Origin: Pelargonium cotyledonis
Lineage: Eukaryota > Streptophyta > Magnoliopsida > Geraniales > Geraniaceae
Assembly (NCBI GenBank): GCA_036897625.1
Contig: JAYMTA010000647.1
Span: forward strand, 1-25,695
Length of the DNA: 25,695 nucleotides
Direction of reading: 5' to 3'
Below the pieces are notes generated by a model that was not told the DNA's origin, did not search any database, and worked only from the letters and a program-made list of their open reading frames with translations. The translations under genes and the position numbers were made by a program. The number at the start of each line of letters is the position of its first letter. Positions within the stretch are counted from its first letter, which is position 1. Shown here one piece after another: positions 1 to 8,263 of the stretch.

Positions 1-108
1 GATCAGAGCGTGATTAACAGCTTCCTCTTCCTCGGATGAGTGAAGCAGTAGAGGATCGTTCTCAGCCACACCCGGCTGTGATGGTCACATGGTTGTCTGA
101 CAGACTCC
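1..108 (+). ncRNA. U3: U3 snoRNA, copy 1 (3' part, cut by window edge)
   Basis: This is the 3' half of a box C/D U3 small nucleolar RNA, which base-pairs with pre-rRNA and guides early 18S rRNA processing in the nucleolus. Visible boxes are box B (GAGCGTGA, 6-13), box C (GGATGAGTGA, 34-43) and box D (GTCTGA, 95-100). The 108 bases appear identical to the matching part of copy 3 at 2673-2780. A T-run at 116-120 follows, as expected for a Pol III terminator, since plant U3 is a Pol III gene. The 5' part, with box A and the promoter, lies outside the window, so whether the copy is active cannot be judged. Confidence 0.9.
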
Positions 109-115
109 TATCTTC

Positions 116-120
116 TTTTT
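116..120 (+). terminator. Pol III T-run after U3 copy 1
   Basis: Five T residues lie eight bases after the mature 3' end. The same short context recurs after U3 copy 2, which shows that the terminator region was duplicated with the gene. Confidence 0.6.
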
Positions 121-223
121 GGAGAAATTACCTTTCTTTATGTGATCCTCAAACCTGCCAAAATCTCAGATATAGGAAAGAGCAAGGTGAAATCTTTTTC
201 TATATACTCACAACATAGGTGGG

Positions 224-427
224 AAGACTATGATTGTTTGCACCATTGGTCTTTTTATCAATATCACACAGGAAATGATTTGGAAGCTTGCTGAGGCTGG
301 AATGAATGTTGCTCCAATGAACATGTCTCGCAGAGACCATGCTTCTCATCAGAAGGTTCTTGATTTGGTTTAAGAAAATAATGCACAACCCAAGGAAAAT
401 GGTATTGCAATCATGCTTGACTCAAAG
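224..427 (+). pseudogene. Plastid pyruvate kinase relic, N-terminal exon
   Basis: The reading frame gives a clear pyruvate kinase exon of the plastid PKP2/PKP3 type: it opens KTMIVCTIG, continues EMIWKLAEAGMNVAPMNMS and ends IAIMLDSK. In intact enzymes this block carries the start of the catalytic barrel (KTKIVCTIGPST, then the AGMNVARMNMSHG strand). Here the conserved Arg of the MNVARMN motif is Pro, and a TAA stop at 371-373 interrupts the frame after DLV. The exon ends at AAG followed by GCAAGT, so the expected GT donor is now GC. It lies directly after U3 copy 1. Pyruvate kinase makes pyruvate and ATP from phosphoenolpyruvate; this relic cannot. Confidence 0.88.
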
Positions 428-523
428 GCAAGTTATGCTTCATATTGTTGTCTTCTTCATTTTCATATTGTTGTGTTAATCTTGATGAACTTTTCTATTT
501 TTGTATTTGGGAATTTTTTTCAG

Positions 524-625
524 GGTCCTGAGTATAGGAGTTCTGGCTTATAAAACCCAGTTGGAATGTTTGCAACAGGAGATCTTGGTGCCGAGCTGCC
601 AATTGAGGAGGTCCCACTTTTGCAG
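524..625 (+). pseudogene. Pyruvate kinase relic, fused middle exons
   Basis: After a TTTTTTTCAG acceptor at 521-523 the sequence starts GPE-R-SG, the expected next piece of the pyruvate kinase gene (GPEVRSGDL). Within a few dozen bases it jumps to 569-625, which reads ATGDLGAELPIEEVPLLQ, the conserved (V)ARGDLGAELP segment normally found far downstream. A GT donor follows at 626. The whole region between the two motifs, with most of the barrel and the lid domain, has been deleted. The same junction is present in the second copy near 2270-2362, so the deletion came before the duplication. Confidence 0.82.
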
Positions 626-626
626 G

Positions 627-1240
627 TACTTTCATTGTTTTGGTAGAACATTGACAACATTAGCTTGCATGTTTGATGTTCTTAAAGTTTATGAAGCTAT
701 TTATCCAAGTTTGCAAAAATATAATATTTGTATATTTGTCCCAAGTGGCACACCAAAAATGAGCACATTCCACAGATTTTGGAGAGTATAGCTCACAGTC
801 AAACATTCAAAATAACATATCCATACTGAAATAGACATATTAATTTACAAGAAACTGTCGTTGCAAACAATGTGCTAAAAAACAAGAAGAAAAATTAAAT
901 AGGAAAAAAAGTGAAACATTCAAAGACATAAGGTTCTCAATAATACATACAGTTTCCAACAGAGTATTTACAATTATAAACCAATTGATGAATCCCAAAG
1001 CAGAATGTAATAACCACATTAACATTTTTATAAATAATGCTTATTATGTTTGATTCACAATCTTTTATCAGAATTTCCAGTGCTGAGCCTTACTGCCTGA
1101 GCCCACCACAATTCTTTAATAACAATTTGAACTACAGACAAAACAAGGAGTAATTTAAATCAGCAGGCATGTGGGACACAATATAGGCCATACTGTTATG
1201 CAGAGAAAAGGTAATTATAATAAGTAGAGACTGAAAGAGA
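627..1240. other. Intergenic block between kinase relic and U3 copy 2
   Basis: AT-rich DNA with no credible coding frame. Its first 65 bases are duplicated near 2363-2420 as kinase intron sequence. The last 90 bases (from about 1149) form the duplicated upstream region of U3 and match 2431-2500. The central part, about 690-1148, is absent from the second unit. Confidence 0.6.
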
Positions 1241-1245
1241 AATGG

Positions 1246-1288
1246 GTCCCACATCGAAAACTTACGGAGGAAACATTCAACATATATG
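1246..1288 (+). promoter_or_regulatory. USE and TATA box of U3 copy 2
   Basis: The upstream sequence element GTCCCACATCG (1246-1256) is followed after about 25 bases by a TATA element (CATATATG, 1281-1288), and the gene starts about 28 bases further on. In plant snRNA-type genes, this short USE-TATA spacing specifies RNA polymerase III, whereas Pol II genes have about ten bases more. The promoter looks intact although the RNA has diverged. Confidence 0.85.
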
Positions 1289-1310
1289 CAAAAGCCTCGG
1301 TAAGAAGGAC

Positions 1311-1520
1311 ATGACCTTACTTGAACAGGATATGTTCTATAGACTCGTACCTTCGTATCCTTGTAAACCAAGTAGACGAGAATTTCAGTCTGATAGATGA
1401 ACCATAACCATGTGATCAGAGCGTGATTAACAGCTCCCTCTTCCTTGGATAAGTAGAGCAGTAGAGGATCGTTCACAGCCAGACCTGGCTGTGATGGTCA
1501 CATAGTTGTCTGACAGACTC
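1311..1520 (+). ncRNA. U3: U3 snoRNA, copy 2 (diverged, possibly a pseudogene)
   Basis: Full-length U3-like sequence of about 210 bases, starting ATGACCTTACTTGAACAGGA where plant U3 normally begins ACGACCTTAC. Box B (GAGCGTGA, 1419-1426) and box D (GTCTGA, 1508-1513) are kept. Box C has changed from GGATGAGTGA to GGATAAGTAG (1447-1456), and box A reads GGATATGTTC instead of GGATCTGTTC. By eye it differs from copy 3 at roughly 25-30 positions. The hairpin between boxes C and D is preserved and looks longer (CAGCCAG pairing with CTGGCTG). With USE, TATA and T-run in place it may still be transcribed. Loss of the box C core argues against normal snoRNP assembly, so it is either a decaying copy or a variant. 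Confidence 0.85.
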
Positions 1521-1528
1521 ATAACTTC

Positions 1529-1533
1529 TTTTT
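1529..1533 (+). terminator. Pol III T-run after U3 copy 2
   Basis: Five T residues nine bases past the box D end, in the same context as after copy 1. Confidence 0.55.
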
Positions 1534-2267
1534 GGAGTCAGCAGTTCTTTATGCTCCCTTGTTTTTTTTTTATTTGCTTAGATTAAATGTGTTAATTTCC
1601 TTTGTTACAATTAGAGTTTATGTTTAAGAGGTAATTTAGGTAGTTCCTTGGCTGTTATTTCAATAGCTAATCAGGCGCGGAATCAACTTGGATGATATTC
1701 TGTGAATTAGAGCCTAAGCTCGTTGCAGCGTCAATTGTGTTCTGGAACAACATTTACAGGTTCTGAAAGAAAGCAACAATGGCAGTTTTCAGGCAGAACC
1801 TGGCCAAAATATGAATTTGTACTTGTACGGACTCTTACTTTGATTGCTATCTTAAACTAGTAGTATCATTTCTTTTTTAGAGCTAAAGGTATATATGATC
1901 CTTCGACTATATGTACATATCACCTTTGACACTTGTAATATTCAATCTCATCATTGGTCTGATAATAATAATTTCACATCCATCTAGTCTCGTCTTTTTT
2001 CACACTTCCTCAACTAATTAAAGTTAAGACATGTGCAATATATGAGATTAAACAGAAGTCGAATAAACATATTTTTGGGCATGGGTGATAAAATCGAATA
2101 ATACATGGATCAATGAGGATTCAAAAAATAGTTTGAGGCTATTGAAAAGATGGAGGACCATTCAAAAAATAGTATGTACTGCACAAATAGTTTAAGCTAA
2201 TTGTGTCTCTGATTTGTGCTTGTTCTTGACTCTCCATGCCTCTATAGCTAGTTTATTGTGACATGTT
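1534..2267. other. Intergenic spacer between U3 copy 2 and the second kinase fragment
   Basis: AT-rich sequence with several T-runs and no recognisable gene, RNA or terminal repeat. It may be relic intron or flanking DNA, but I can tie it to nothing else in the window. Confidence 0.5.
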
Positions 2268-2362
2268 GAGGACACGAGTTTTTGCTTATAAAACCCGGTT
2301 GGAATGTTGCAAGAGGAGATCTTGGTGCTGAGCTGCCATTTGAGGAGATCCCAATTTCGCAG
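2268..2362 (+). pseudogene. Pyruvate kinase relic, duplicated middle exon
   Basis: A second copy of the 524-625 fragment. Residues VARGDLGAELPFEEIPISQ are read from 2306 to 2362, followed by a GT at 2363, and this copy keeps the Ala-Arg-Gly-Asp of the real enzyme. The upstream 40 bases (including TTATAAAACCCGGTTGGAATG) match the same deletion junction as the first copy. Matching intron sequence continues to about 2420 and then passes straight into the U3 upstream region (2431 onward). This unit is therefore a shorter tandem duplicate of the kinase-plus-U3 block. Confidence 0.83.
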
Positions 2363-2504
2363 GTTCTTTCATTGTTTTGGTAGAACATTGACAACGTTAG
2401 CATTGCATGTTTGATGTTTTCATTGTTTTAATTTAAATCAGCAGGCATGTGGGACACAATAAAGGCCATACAGTTAAAATAAGTAGAGGCTGAAAGAGAA
2501 ATTA

Positions 2505-2546
2505 GTCCCACATCGAATGCTGAACAAGGAAACACTTAACATATAT
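2505..2546 (+). promoter_or_regulatory. USE and TATA box of U3 copy 3
   Basis: GTCCCACATCG at 2505-2515 and ATATATG from 2541 are 25 bases apart, with the RNA start at 2570, about 29 bases after the TATA element. This is the Pol III arrangement known for plant U3 and U6 genes. Confidence 0.9.
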
Positions 2547-2569
2547 GCATAGGCCTTGGTAAGAAGGAT

Positions 2570-2780
2570 ACGACCTTACTTGAACAGGATCTGTTCTATA
2601 GGTTCGTACCTTTATATCCTTGAAAACTAAGGAGACGAGAACCTCAGTCTGGTAGATGAATCATGACCATGCGATCAGAGCGTGATTAACAGCTTCCTCT
2701 TCCTCGGATGAGTGAAGCAGTAGAGGATCGTTCTCAGCCACACCCGGCTGTGATGGTCACATGGTTGTCTGACAGACTCC
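2570..2780 (+). ncRNA. U3: U3 snoRNA, copy 3 (complete)
   Basis: A 211-base U3 gene starting ACGACCTTACTTGAACAGGA, the usual plant U3 5' end, with box A context GGATCTGTTCTATAGG, a C'-like GATGA near 2655, box B GAGCGTGA (2678-2685), box C GGATGAGTGA (2706-2715) and box D GTCTGA (2767-2772). Length and boxes match plant U3, the C/D RNA that pairs with the pre-rRNA 5' external spacer and 18S region. It has a complete USE/TATA promoter and a long downstream T-run, so it is the best candidate for a live copy here. It lies between two pieces of the pyruvate kinase relic. Confidence 0.94.
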
Positions 2781-2794
2781 AATTCTTTTCATTG

Positions 2795-2808
2795 TTTTTT
2801 TTTTTTTT
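2795..2808 (+). terminator. Long Pol III T-run after U3 copy 3
   Basis: Fourteen T residues start 15 bases past the gene end; a shorter TTTT lies at 2786-2789. Confidence 0.65.
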
Positions 2809-2861
2809 GGAGATTTTCAAGCTTTTGAACTATGTAGTTTAAGGTTGTCATACTTTTGCAG

Positions 2862-2942
2862 GTTTCCTTTGAATGATGCTGTGAAAGTTATGCACATTGT
2901 TGCATCATGGACTTAAGCTACCATTCCGGTGCTGAATGAGGT
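2862..2942 (+). pseudogene. Pyruvate kinase relic, C-terminal-domain exon
   Basis: After a TTTTGCAG acceptor, the frame from 2863 reads FPLNDAVKVMHIVASWT, a TAA stop at 2914-2916, then ATIPVLNE. It corresponds to the kinase segment (G)KFPLKAVKVMHTVALRTEAT that follows the barrel in the plastid enzymes. The exon between ARGDLGAEL and this one is missing. The order of the kinase pieces along the plus strand is therefore kept, with U3 copies sitting between them. Confidence 0.82.
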
Positions 2943-3410
2943 TGAAGGTTCTTCAAAAATTAAACCCGAAACTCGGGCTTGAGGTTTCATTGATGAGAAA
3001 CACTTTTTAAGAAAATGCAAAAGATCAACAGTTTAGTATTTAATTTCTTCAAAAATCTCTAGTCAAAAGACTAAAACATGATAAAATTCATTACCAGATT
3101 TCCTTAGATTGATTCATTTTCATTGTTTAAGGACATGCTTTTGTTTGATAATTTATGTGAACTGAACAGTTGCTTGAGAAATGGTTGGCGAATCTTAATT
3201 GTTGTTGACCAAGTGGGACATGTTGTAGGAGAAAAAATGCTGTAGATTCATTGTCATGTCTCAGAGAGTCCTTGTAAGTTGTCAAGTTATTGAGAAGTGG
3301 GCTTTGGAAAGTTGATAGAACAATAGATATGATTAACAAAATTGCAAGTTGGGGCAAGGGACAATGATCCAGTTTTAGACATTTATATATGTATGTTTAC
3401 ATACGTTGAA
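2943..3410. other. Non-coding stretch between kinase relic and tRNA
   Basis: No feature recognised. The downstream kinase exons expected here could not be seen. The only long open frame (3127-3357, minus) has no family resemblance. Confidence 0.5.
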
Positions 3411-3416
3411 CAAGAA

Positions 3417-3488
3417 ATCAGAGTGGCGCAGCGGAAGCGTGGTGGGCCCATAACCCACAGGTCCCTGGATCGAAACCAGGCTCTGATA
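3417..3488 (+). tRNA. Initiator tRNA-Met (CAT)
   Basis: A 72-base initiator tRNA-Met gene, which starts cytosolic translation. The acceptor stem ATCAGAG (3417-3423) pairs with CTCTGAT (3481-3487). The anticodon stem GTGGG (3442-3446) pairs with CCCAC (3454-3458) around a loop with anticodon CAT at 3449-3451. The T stem CCTGG/CCAGG encloses ATCGAAA, whose A in place of the usual first T is characteristic of eukaryotic initiator tRNAs. There is no intron. The D-arm (TGGCGCAGCGG) and T-loop regions provide the internal A and B boxes. TTTTTT at 3491-3496 ends transcription. All stems look perfectly paired, so the gene is probably functional. Confidence 0.96.
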
Positions 3489-3490
3489 TG

Positions 3491-3505
3491 TTTTTTAGTT
3501 TTTTT
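3491..3505 (+). terminator. Pol III terminator of tRNA-iMet
   Basis: TTTTTT at 3491-3496 starts three bases after the discriminator base, with a second T-run to 3505 as backup. Confidence 0.85.
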
Positions 3506-3508
3506 GTG

Positions 3509-4150
3509 CTCTTGCAGTCATTTTCGAATCAAATGAGAATCAGTTTCGGTGTTTATGTCGTGTCAACATGACCTATTTAGTTATCATGTTAAACATGTCG
3601 TGTTCGTGTTTTATGAGAATCAGCTTGAATTTTGGTCGTGCGATACAATTACTAATTATATTCGCTCTTGTAGTCATTTTCGAATCAAATGAGAATCAGT
3701 TTCGGTGTTTATGTCGTGTCAAAATGACCTATTTAGTTATCATGTCAAATGTGTCGTGTTCGTGTTTTGTTTCATACTCATGTTGTGTCCGTGTTTTTCC
3801 GTGCGATACAATTACTAAATATATTATGAGAATCTTTGTCGCTCTTGTAGTCATTTTCGAATCAAATGAGAATCAGTTTCAGTGTTTATGTCGTGTCAAC
3901 ATGACCTATTTAGTTATCATGTCAAACATGTCGTGTTCGTGTTTTGTTTCATACTCATGTTGTGAGCGTGTTTCGCCGTGCGATACAATTACTAAATATA
4001 TTACGTGAATCAATTTGGGTTTTGGCCGAGCAATACAAGTACTAAATATATTATGAGAATCAATTTTGGTGTAATCTATTTAGTAGTCGTGTTTATATAT
4101 GTTTTGTTTCATACTCATGTTGGGCCGTACGATACAATTACTACATATTT
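3509..4150 (+). repeat. Tandem repeat array, unit about 156-177 bp
   Basis: Three clear units begin with CTCTTG(C/T)AGTCATTTTCG at 3509, 3665 and 3842, and a fourth, degenerate unit runs to about 4150. Each unit carries GAATCAAATGAGAATCAG, a GTCGTGTCAACATGACC-like block, CATGTCGTGTTCGTGTT, and CGATACAATTACTAAATATA near its end. The first unit lacks about 20 bases of the others, so spacing is 156 then 177. The CGTGTC-rich core resembles dispersed plant repeats that I cannot name exactly. The array starts within a few bases of the tRNA terminator. Because 177 is a multiple of three, it produces a repetitive open frame that should not be taken for a gene. Confidence 0.8.
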
Positions 4151-4159
4151 TGCGTTCGT

Positions 4160-4679
4160 GTTGAGTCGTGTGGCTCACAAACAAACTTTAACACAGCACG
4201 CACACACAAATTGCTAACTCTGTCAGCCCCCATCTAAACAAATTATCTAATCTTTTGTATAATAGCAATTTGGATGGGATGAGAAGTTACAAACTTCCAA
4301 TTAATCAATACTCATTACACTAAAAGACACCATCCTCTTTTTCTCCCCCCCCAATAATCCTAATTTTGTCCTACTATCTCCTTCTAGACTTTAACCTAAA
4401 TATGATTATGTTAGCTATCAAAAACAACAAATCTCAAACTGCTTTTCGGTAACCAACTAGAGGCTTTGTCTCACCTATTGCAAACAAAAAGCACCCAAAA
4501 TTGCTAAAAAAATCCATTTGAAGAGATAAACAAAACAAAATATAAACCTGTGTAGACTGAAATGATGATGATATTGCATGATGTAGTTTTCAATCTGTGG
4601 TTCAAAATTTCTAGCATAAGATTTGATGGCACATAGCTTTTACATGTTATTCATGATCTTACATCTAAAGACTAAACTC
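4160..4679. other. Intergenic DNA downstream of the Soloist gene
   Basis: AT-rich, no coding frame or repeat recognised. It separates the tandem array from the probable 3' end of the minus-strand Soloist gene. Confidence 0.5.
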
Positions 4680-4685
4680 TTTATT
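4680..4685 (-). terminator. Possible poly(A) signal of the Soloist gene
   Basis: AATAAA on the minus strand, 179 bases beyond the stop codon. Plant poly(A) signals are loose, so this is only a plausible near-upstream element. Confidence 0.4.
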
Positions 4686-4863
4686 GAGTTGAAAGCTGTG
4701 TTTACCTAGCTGGTTACTAAAAGAGACTAAGATCCATCAGTTCATGGCCTGCCCTAATAGGGGCCTTTATACACTGAAAAATGGTGGCCAATTAGCTAGA
4801 AACCAATGCCGTTACAAACCAGAACAGAGTTTTCAGCCTCACTCACTATCGAAAACCGCGGCT

Positions 4864-7779
4864 TCACGAGACTGATGTGTTGTCTGGATCCATATCTTCA
4901 GAATGTGGGAAGCCATTGGCTCCTTGCTCGCTTCCCCAGTCGACTTTCTTCACTGGAGTAGCCTCGAATCTCTTCTGTGGTGCTGCGCCGATCCTTCTTT
5001 TGTGTTCTGAAAGTTTAGTCACGGCAAATTGAATGATTAGTTCAAGGGTTATATCAGATCTAAGATAAGAATTGTGAAAGTCCAGAGAGGAAAGTCTACT
5101 TTTATTAGTGATTGCGTGCCGAGTCATTGCTAAGAACTCGTCCCAATTGAATTTCCTAAGTTCTTGCTTCTCCTGCTCCGAGAGCTCAAAGTTAGGCTCT
5201 CTCCCACACATGAAGGCGGCCCTACAATTGTACAATATAAATGAGTTTAGCTAACGGTTTCATTTTTGTATTGGGTTTAACCAGTACTTGAACATTGTCA
5301 AAAGAAACGTTATTGATAGCAATACAAGCACAACAGTTCAAGAAAGCACAAGAGATACGGACAATAACTAGCAGATGAAAAAATTAAGCCTCATGATACA
5401 CGTGATGCATTATGTTTATATCTTCAAAGCTTCACATGATAAAAATATTCTAATTACAGAGGAAAGAAGTGACAAGCCCATTAATATGATTCCAATAACA
5501 ATTAGCAACTTCATTTCAAAATCACTTATCATATAACACTGTAGATCCTCTTCCTATATTTTCTGTGATGCCAAGTGAATGCAATTAAAAGGACTAACAA
5601 AATTTAAGAAATCCGAGAATGTGTCTGCACTATAACCAACCTAGATACAACACAAACTAGTGAAATATCACTATCATTATCACTTTAACTGGACTTCCAC
5701 AAATAATAGTTATTAACTTAGGCGAACTGAAAATGAACCACCTACCTATCATATAGACGAGCTGCCTCTTCTTGCGAACCAACAGTTCCCAAGTGGATTT
5801 GTTTCTTGTCAACTTTAATGGCTGCTTGCCATTTCATATTTTTAAAATAAACACCCCTCATTAGACATGGCTCTTGGTTTTGAGAATTCTTTCTCCTGTG
5901 TCTCTTTCTGCGTTTGATTGGATGCCCTGCAAACAGAAGTACATCCACAGGTGTTATAGAGTGAAGTGTGAAGTAATTGAAAATGAATCCCACAGATAAT
6001 GTCACAAAATTATCACCACTACAACTCAATCGTCAGTAACAAAGCTACTACATATTTGGACCATTTCACTTCCTTGTCTTGAACTTGTTCATTTATCCTT
6101 TTTTAATTCATACGATAAGACAAATACAATGTATGAAAACTCAAATGGTCAACCGAGAATATAAAGCAAAAATGTTGAAGCACTGAGATTTCTGGTGCGG
6201 TTTATATTTCTGAGTTAATACATTGTTGTTTATATATATCAGTCTCTATAAATGTTTATACTAGCAAGGAATTTTTGAAAGTCATACTCCAAAACCTGTG
6301 AAAATGAGATATGATTGGTTTGTAGTGACGGTAGAAATAGTACAATCACATGGAATTTCAACTCAGGATTTGAACCCTTAAGAATCCAAAATTCAAAAAC
6401 ATGCAATTTAGAATTTTTTAAGCACTTCATTACTAATTTGTAAATCACATATTAAAACAATAACCTATTAACTCCATATAACAAAACTTTAAGGATTATA
6501 AGCAGAACTTTGAAACAATGGAGATAAAGAGTGGCCACTCTGTCCCGTGTCTGATACGAGTCCCAGGACTCTCACTAACTTTGACGTGTCTATGCTTTGT
6601 ATATGGCACCAGAACTCTAACTTTGAGCACAATGACCTCAATTGAGTAAACTTAGAAGATGGGACTTCCCCAGTACTTCTAGGTCATTATTAAACCAAAA
6701 AATGTATTATATCCATATATTTGTACATCAACAAACCTGGAAATGGTTCCTCACGAGGCTCTTTGGACGAGCTAGAGCCCGTTCCAGGTTCAACTTTCGT
6801 ATTGGTTTCCTGGAAAAATAACATTACATTATAAATGCAAGTTTGAAGCAAGAATGGGGAGAACATAAGCATTAAACGCAATTAGAGTACTAAAGCACAC
6901 AGCAGCAGTTCTTAACAGCTTTACTTTCCAGGTCAAAACTACAGTTGATCATTATGGCACAAGGGCAAAAGGCCGAAACTTAATATGTTTTTGGGGTTGA
7001 CAACCTTCTCATCAAAATGGATTATTTGATCATGAATAGAACAGATATCTATGCAACAGATTCACTAGGATGCCAAAAGTTAAGTTGCAGTGCAGCCATC
7101 ATATTGTTGACTTCGTTTTCTTCAAAATAAGTTAGCTTAATATTACAACTTTAAGTTCACCAGAGAACCCAAGAATGCTTTTCATTGTACGCACACACAG
7201 AGAAATAAACATCTCCAACAAAATATCATCCTTACCCAGTAATGAATCATTATAATGAATACCTATCCATCTTACATAAGAGAGATAAGTAATATAATAT
7301 TTTTAAGAAAATCTTACTTCACCAACCTTCTTAACCATATGTCCTTTCTCAAAATAGCCAGAGTATGCAGCCAAAGCATCAACCGATACTTCTCTCAATG
7401 ACCATGATTTCATACTTTAATTACGTTACATACATATTTAACTATGCTTGAAAATGAACAGGAAACTTATCAAGAAAAAATCATTCATTAAAATAGATGT
7501 ACTACACTATGAGAGCAAATCTGAGTATAGATACAGAATGTTTGCCTTGTTACTCACAGAATATTGGATGTGAGTGGCTCAATATGATTTTTAAACATAA
7601 AAAACTTAAATCACAATCAAAGAATCTATATGAAGCTAACATCCTATTGATACCCAGATAACAAATGTTTGTAGTTACTGTGGAGATAGTTAAGTGTGGA
7701 ATACCAGTAGATGGGTAAAAGTAAAAAAAAAATGCAAAGTGCACCACAGCTAAAGTGGCAGCAACCGTCATTCAGGAGT

Positions 7780-7815
<36 letters not shown>

Positions 7816-8248
7816 TCAAACTTGTATCAACTATCAAGTGAGACTATTGCATATATACTGCGGATGAGATCCTTGAAGGAAAATTTAAATAGTAGGTTTC
7901 ATAATCCACTTTACCTCCTGCAGCTGGCTGATATCATCTGATGGAAGGGGCTGTGCGGGTTCAGCATTCTGGGTAGGATTTTCAAGAGAAATTCCATCAC
8001 CCCAGCTAAGAAGTGGACGGTGGCAATGCCCTGCAAGAATAATGCTGAGGCTAGTAAAAAAAAATAATTAAGTTGACCAAACAATAACTTACAAATCAAC
8101 CATCAAATTTGTTCTAAGAGTCGAGCTATAGCTTCACCTATTTAAAGCTAAATTACACAGAAATAGTTAATTGTTTAGCACAAAGTAAATTAAATCGATG
8201 TTTACCATTTGAGAGTCCCAAGAGCCTCCGTCTTCGTAAGCTCACCAT
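4864..8248 (-). CDS. APD1: AP2/ERF 'Soloist' transcription factor, APD1-like (At4g13040 family)
   Basis: Six coding exons join in frame: 8206-8248, 7915-8030, 6737-6809, 5746-5926, 5100-5221 and 4864-5006, all with GT-AG introns. They total 678 nt including TGA, giving 225 residues, close to the Arabidopsis protein. The N-terminus MVSLRRRRLLGLSNG is the family signature. Residues about 82-90 (KRRKRHRRK) form a basic nuclear signal. A single divergent AP2 domain spans about 101-155 (MRGVYFKNMKWQAAIKVDKK, LGTVGSQEEAARLYDRAAF, EPNFELS). The family is the lone 'Soloist' branch of AP2/ERF; the Arabidopsis member APD1 is reported as a positive regulator of salicylate-dependent defence. By inference it is a nuclear DNA-binding regulator. 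The exon 5/6 intron (5007-5099) is 93 nt, without stops and in phase, so a 256-residue retained form is possible. The start is set by the conserved N-terminus. Confidence 0.93.
5007..5099 (-). other. Short in-phase, stop-free intron in the Soloist gene
   Basis: Donor A|GTAGAC (5099-5094) and acceptor TTTCAG|AA (ending at 5007) bound a 93-nt AT-rich intron. Spliced, the protein reads AITNKKHKRRIGAAPQ; unspliced, 31 extra residues starting SRLSSLDF and ending TKLSE are inserted without a stop. Splicing is favoured because the spliced junction resembles the basic tail I recall for relatives. Confidence 0.65.
7783..7813. repeat. (AG)n microsatellite in intron
   Basis: About 15 AG repeats inside the second coding-region intron (6810-7914) of the Soloist gene. 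Read on the coding strand it is a CT tract. Confidence 0.95.
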
Positions 8249-8263
8249 TGAAATCTCAGTTGT

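Noticed and set aside
1020-1130. Minus-strand frame reading VVGSGSKAQHWKF before a stop
   Set aside because: Looks slightly protein-like but is too short and without neighbours to assign; probably chance or an unrecognisable 3' end.
3568-4008. Open frame of 146 codons with internal repeats (MTYLVIM...SCSCF)
   Set aside because: It lies wholly inside the tandem array whose unit length is divisible by three, so the frame is a by-product of repetition; there is no family resemblance or splice context.
6280-6440. Minus-strand GGGTTCAAATCC, a good B-box match, in a Soloist intron
   Set aside because: The A-box partner is weak and no body similarity to the other SINE copies is visible; one box alone is not enough.
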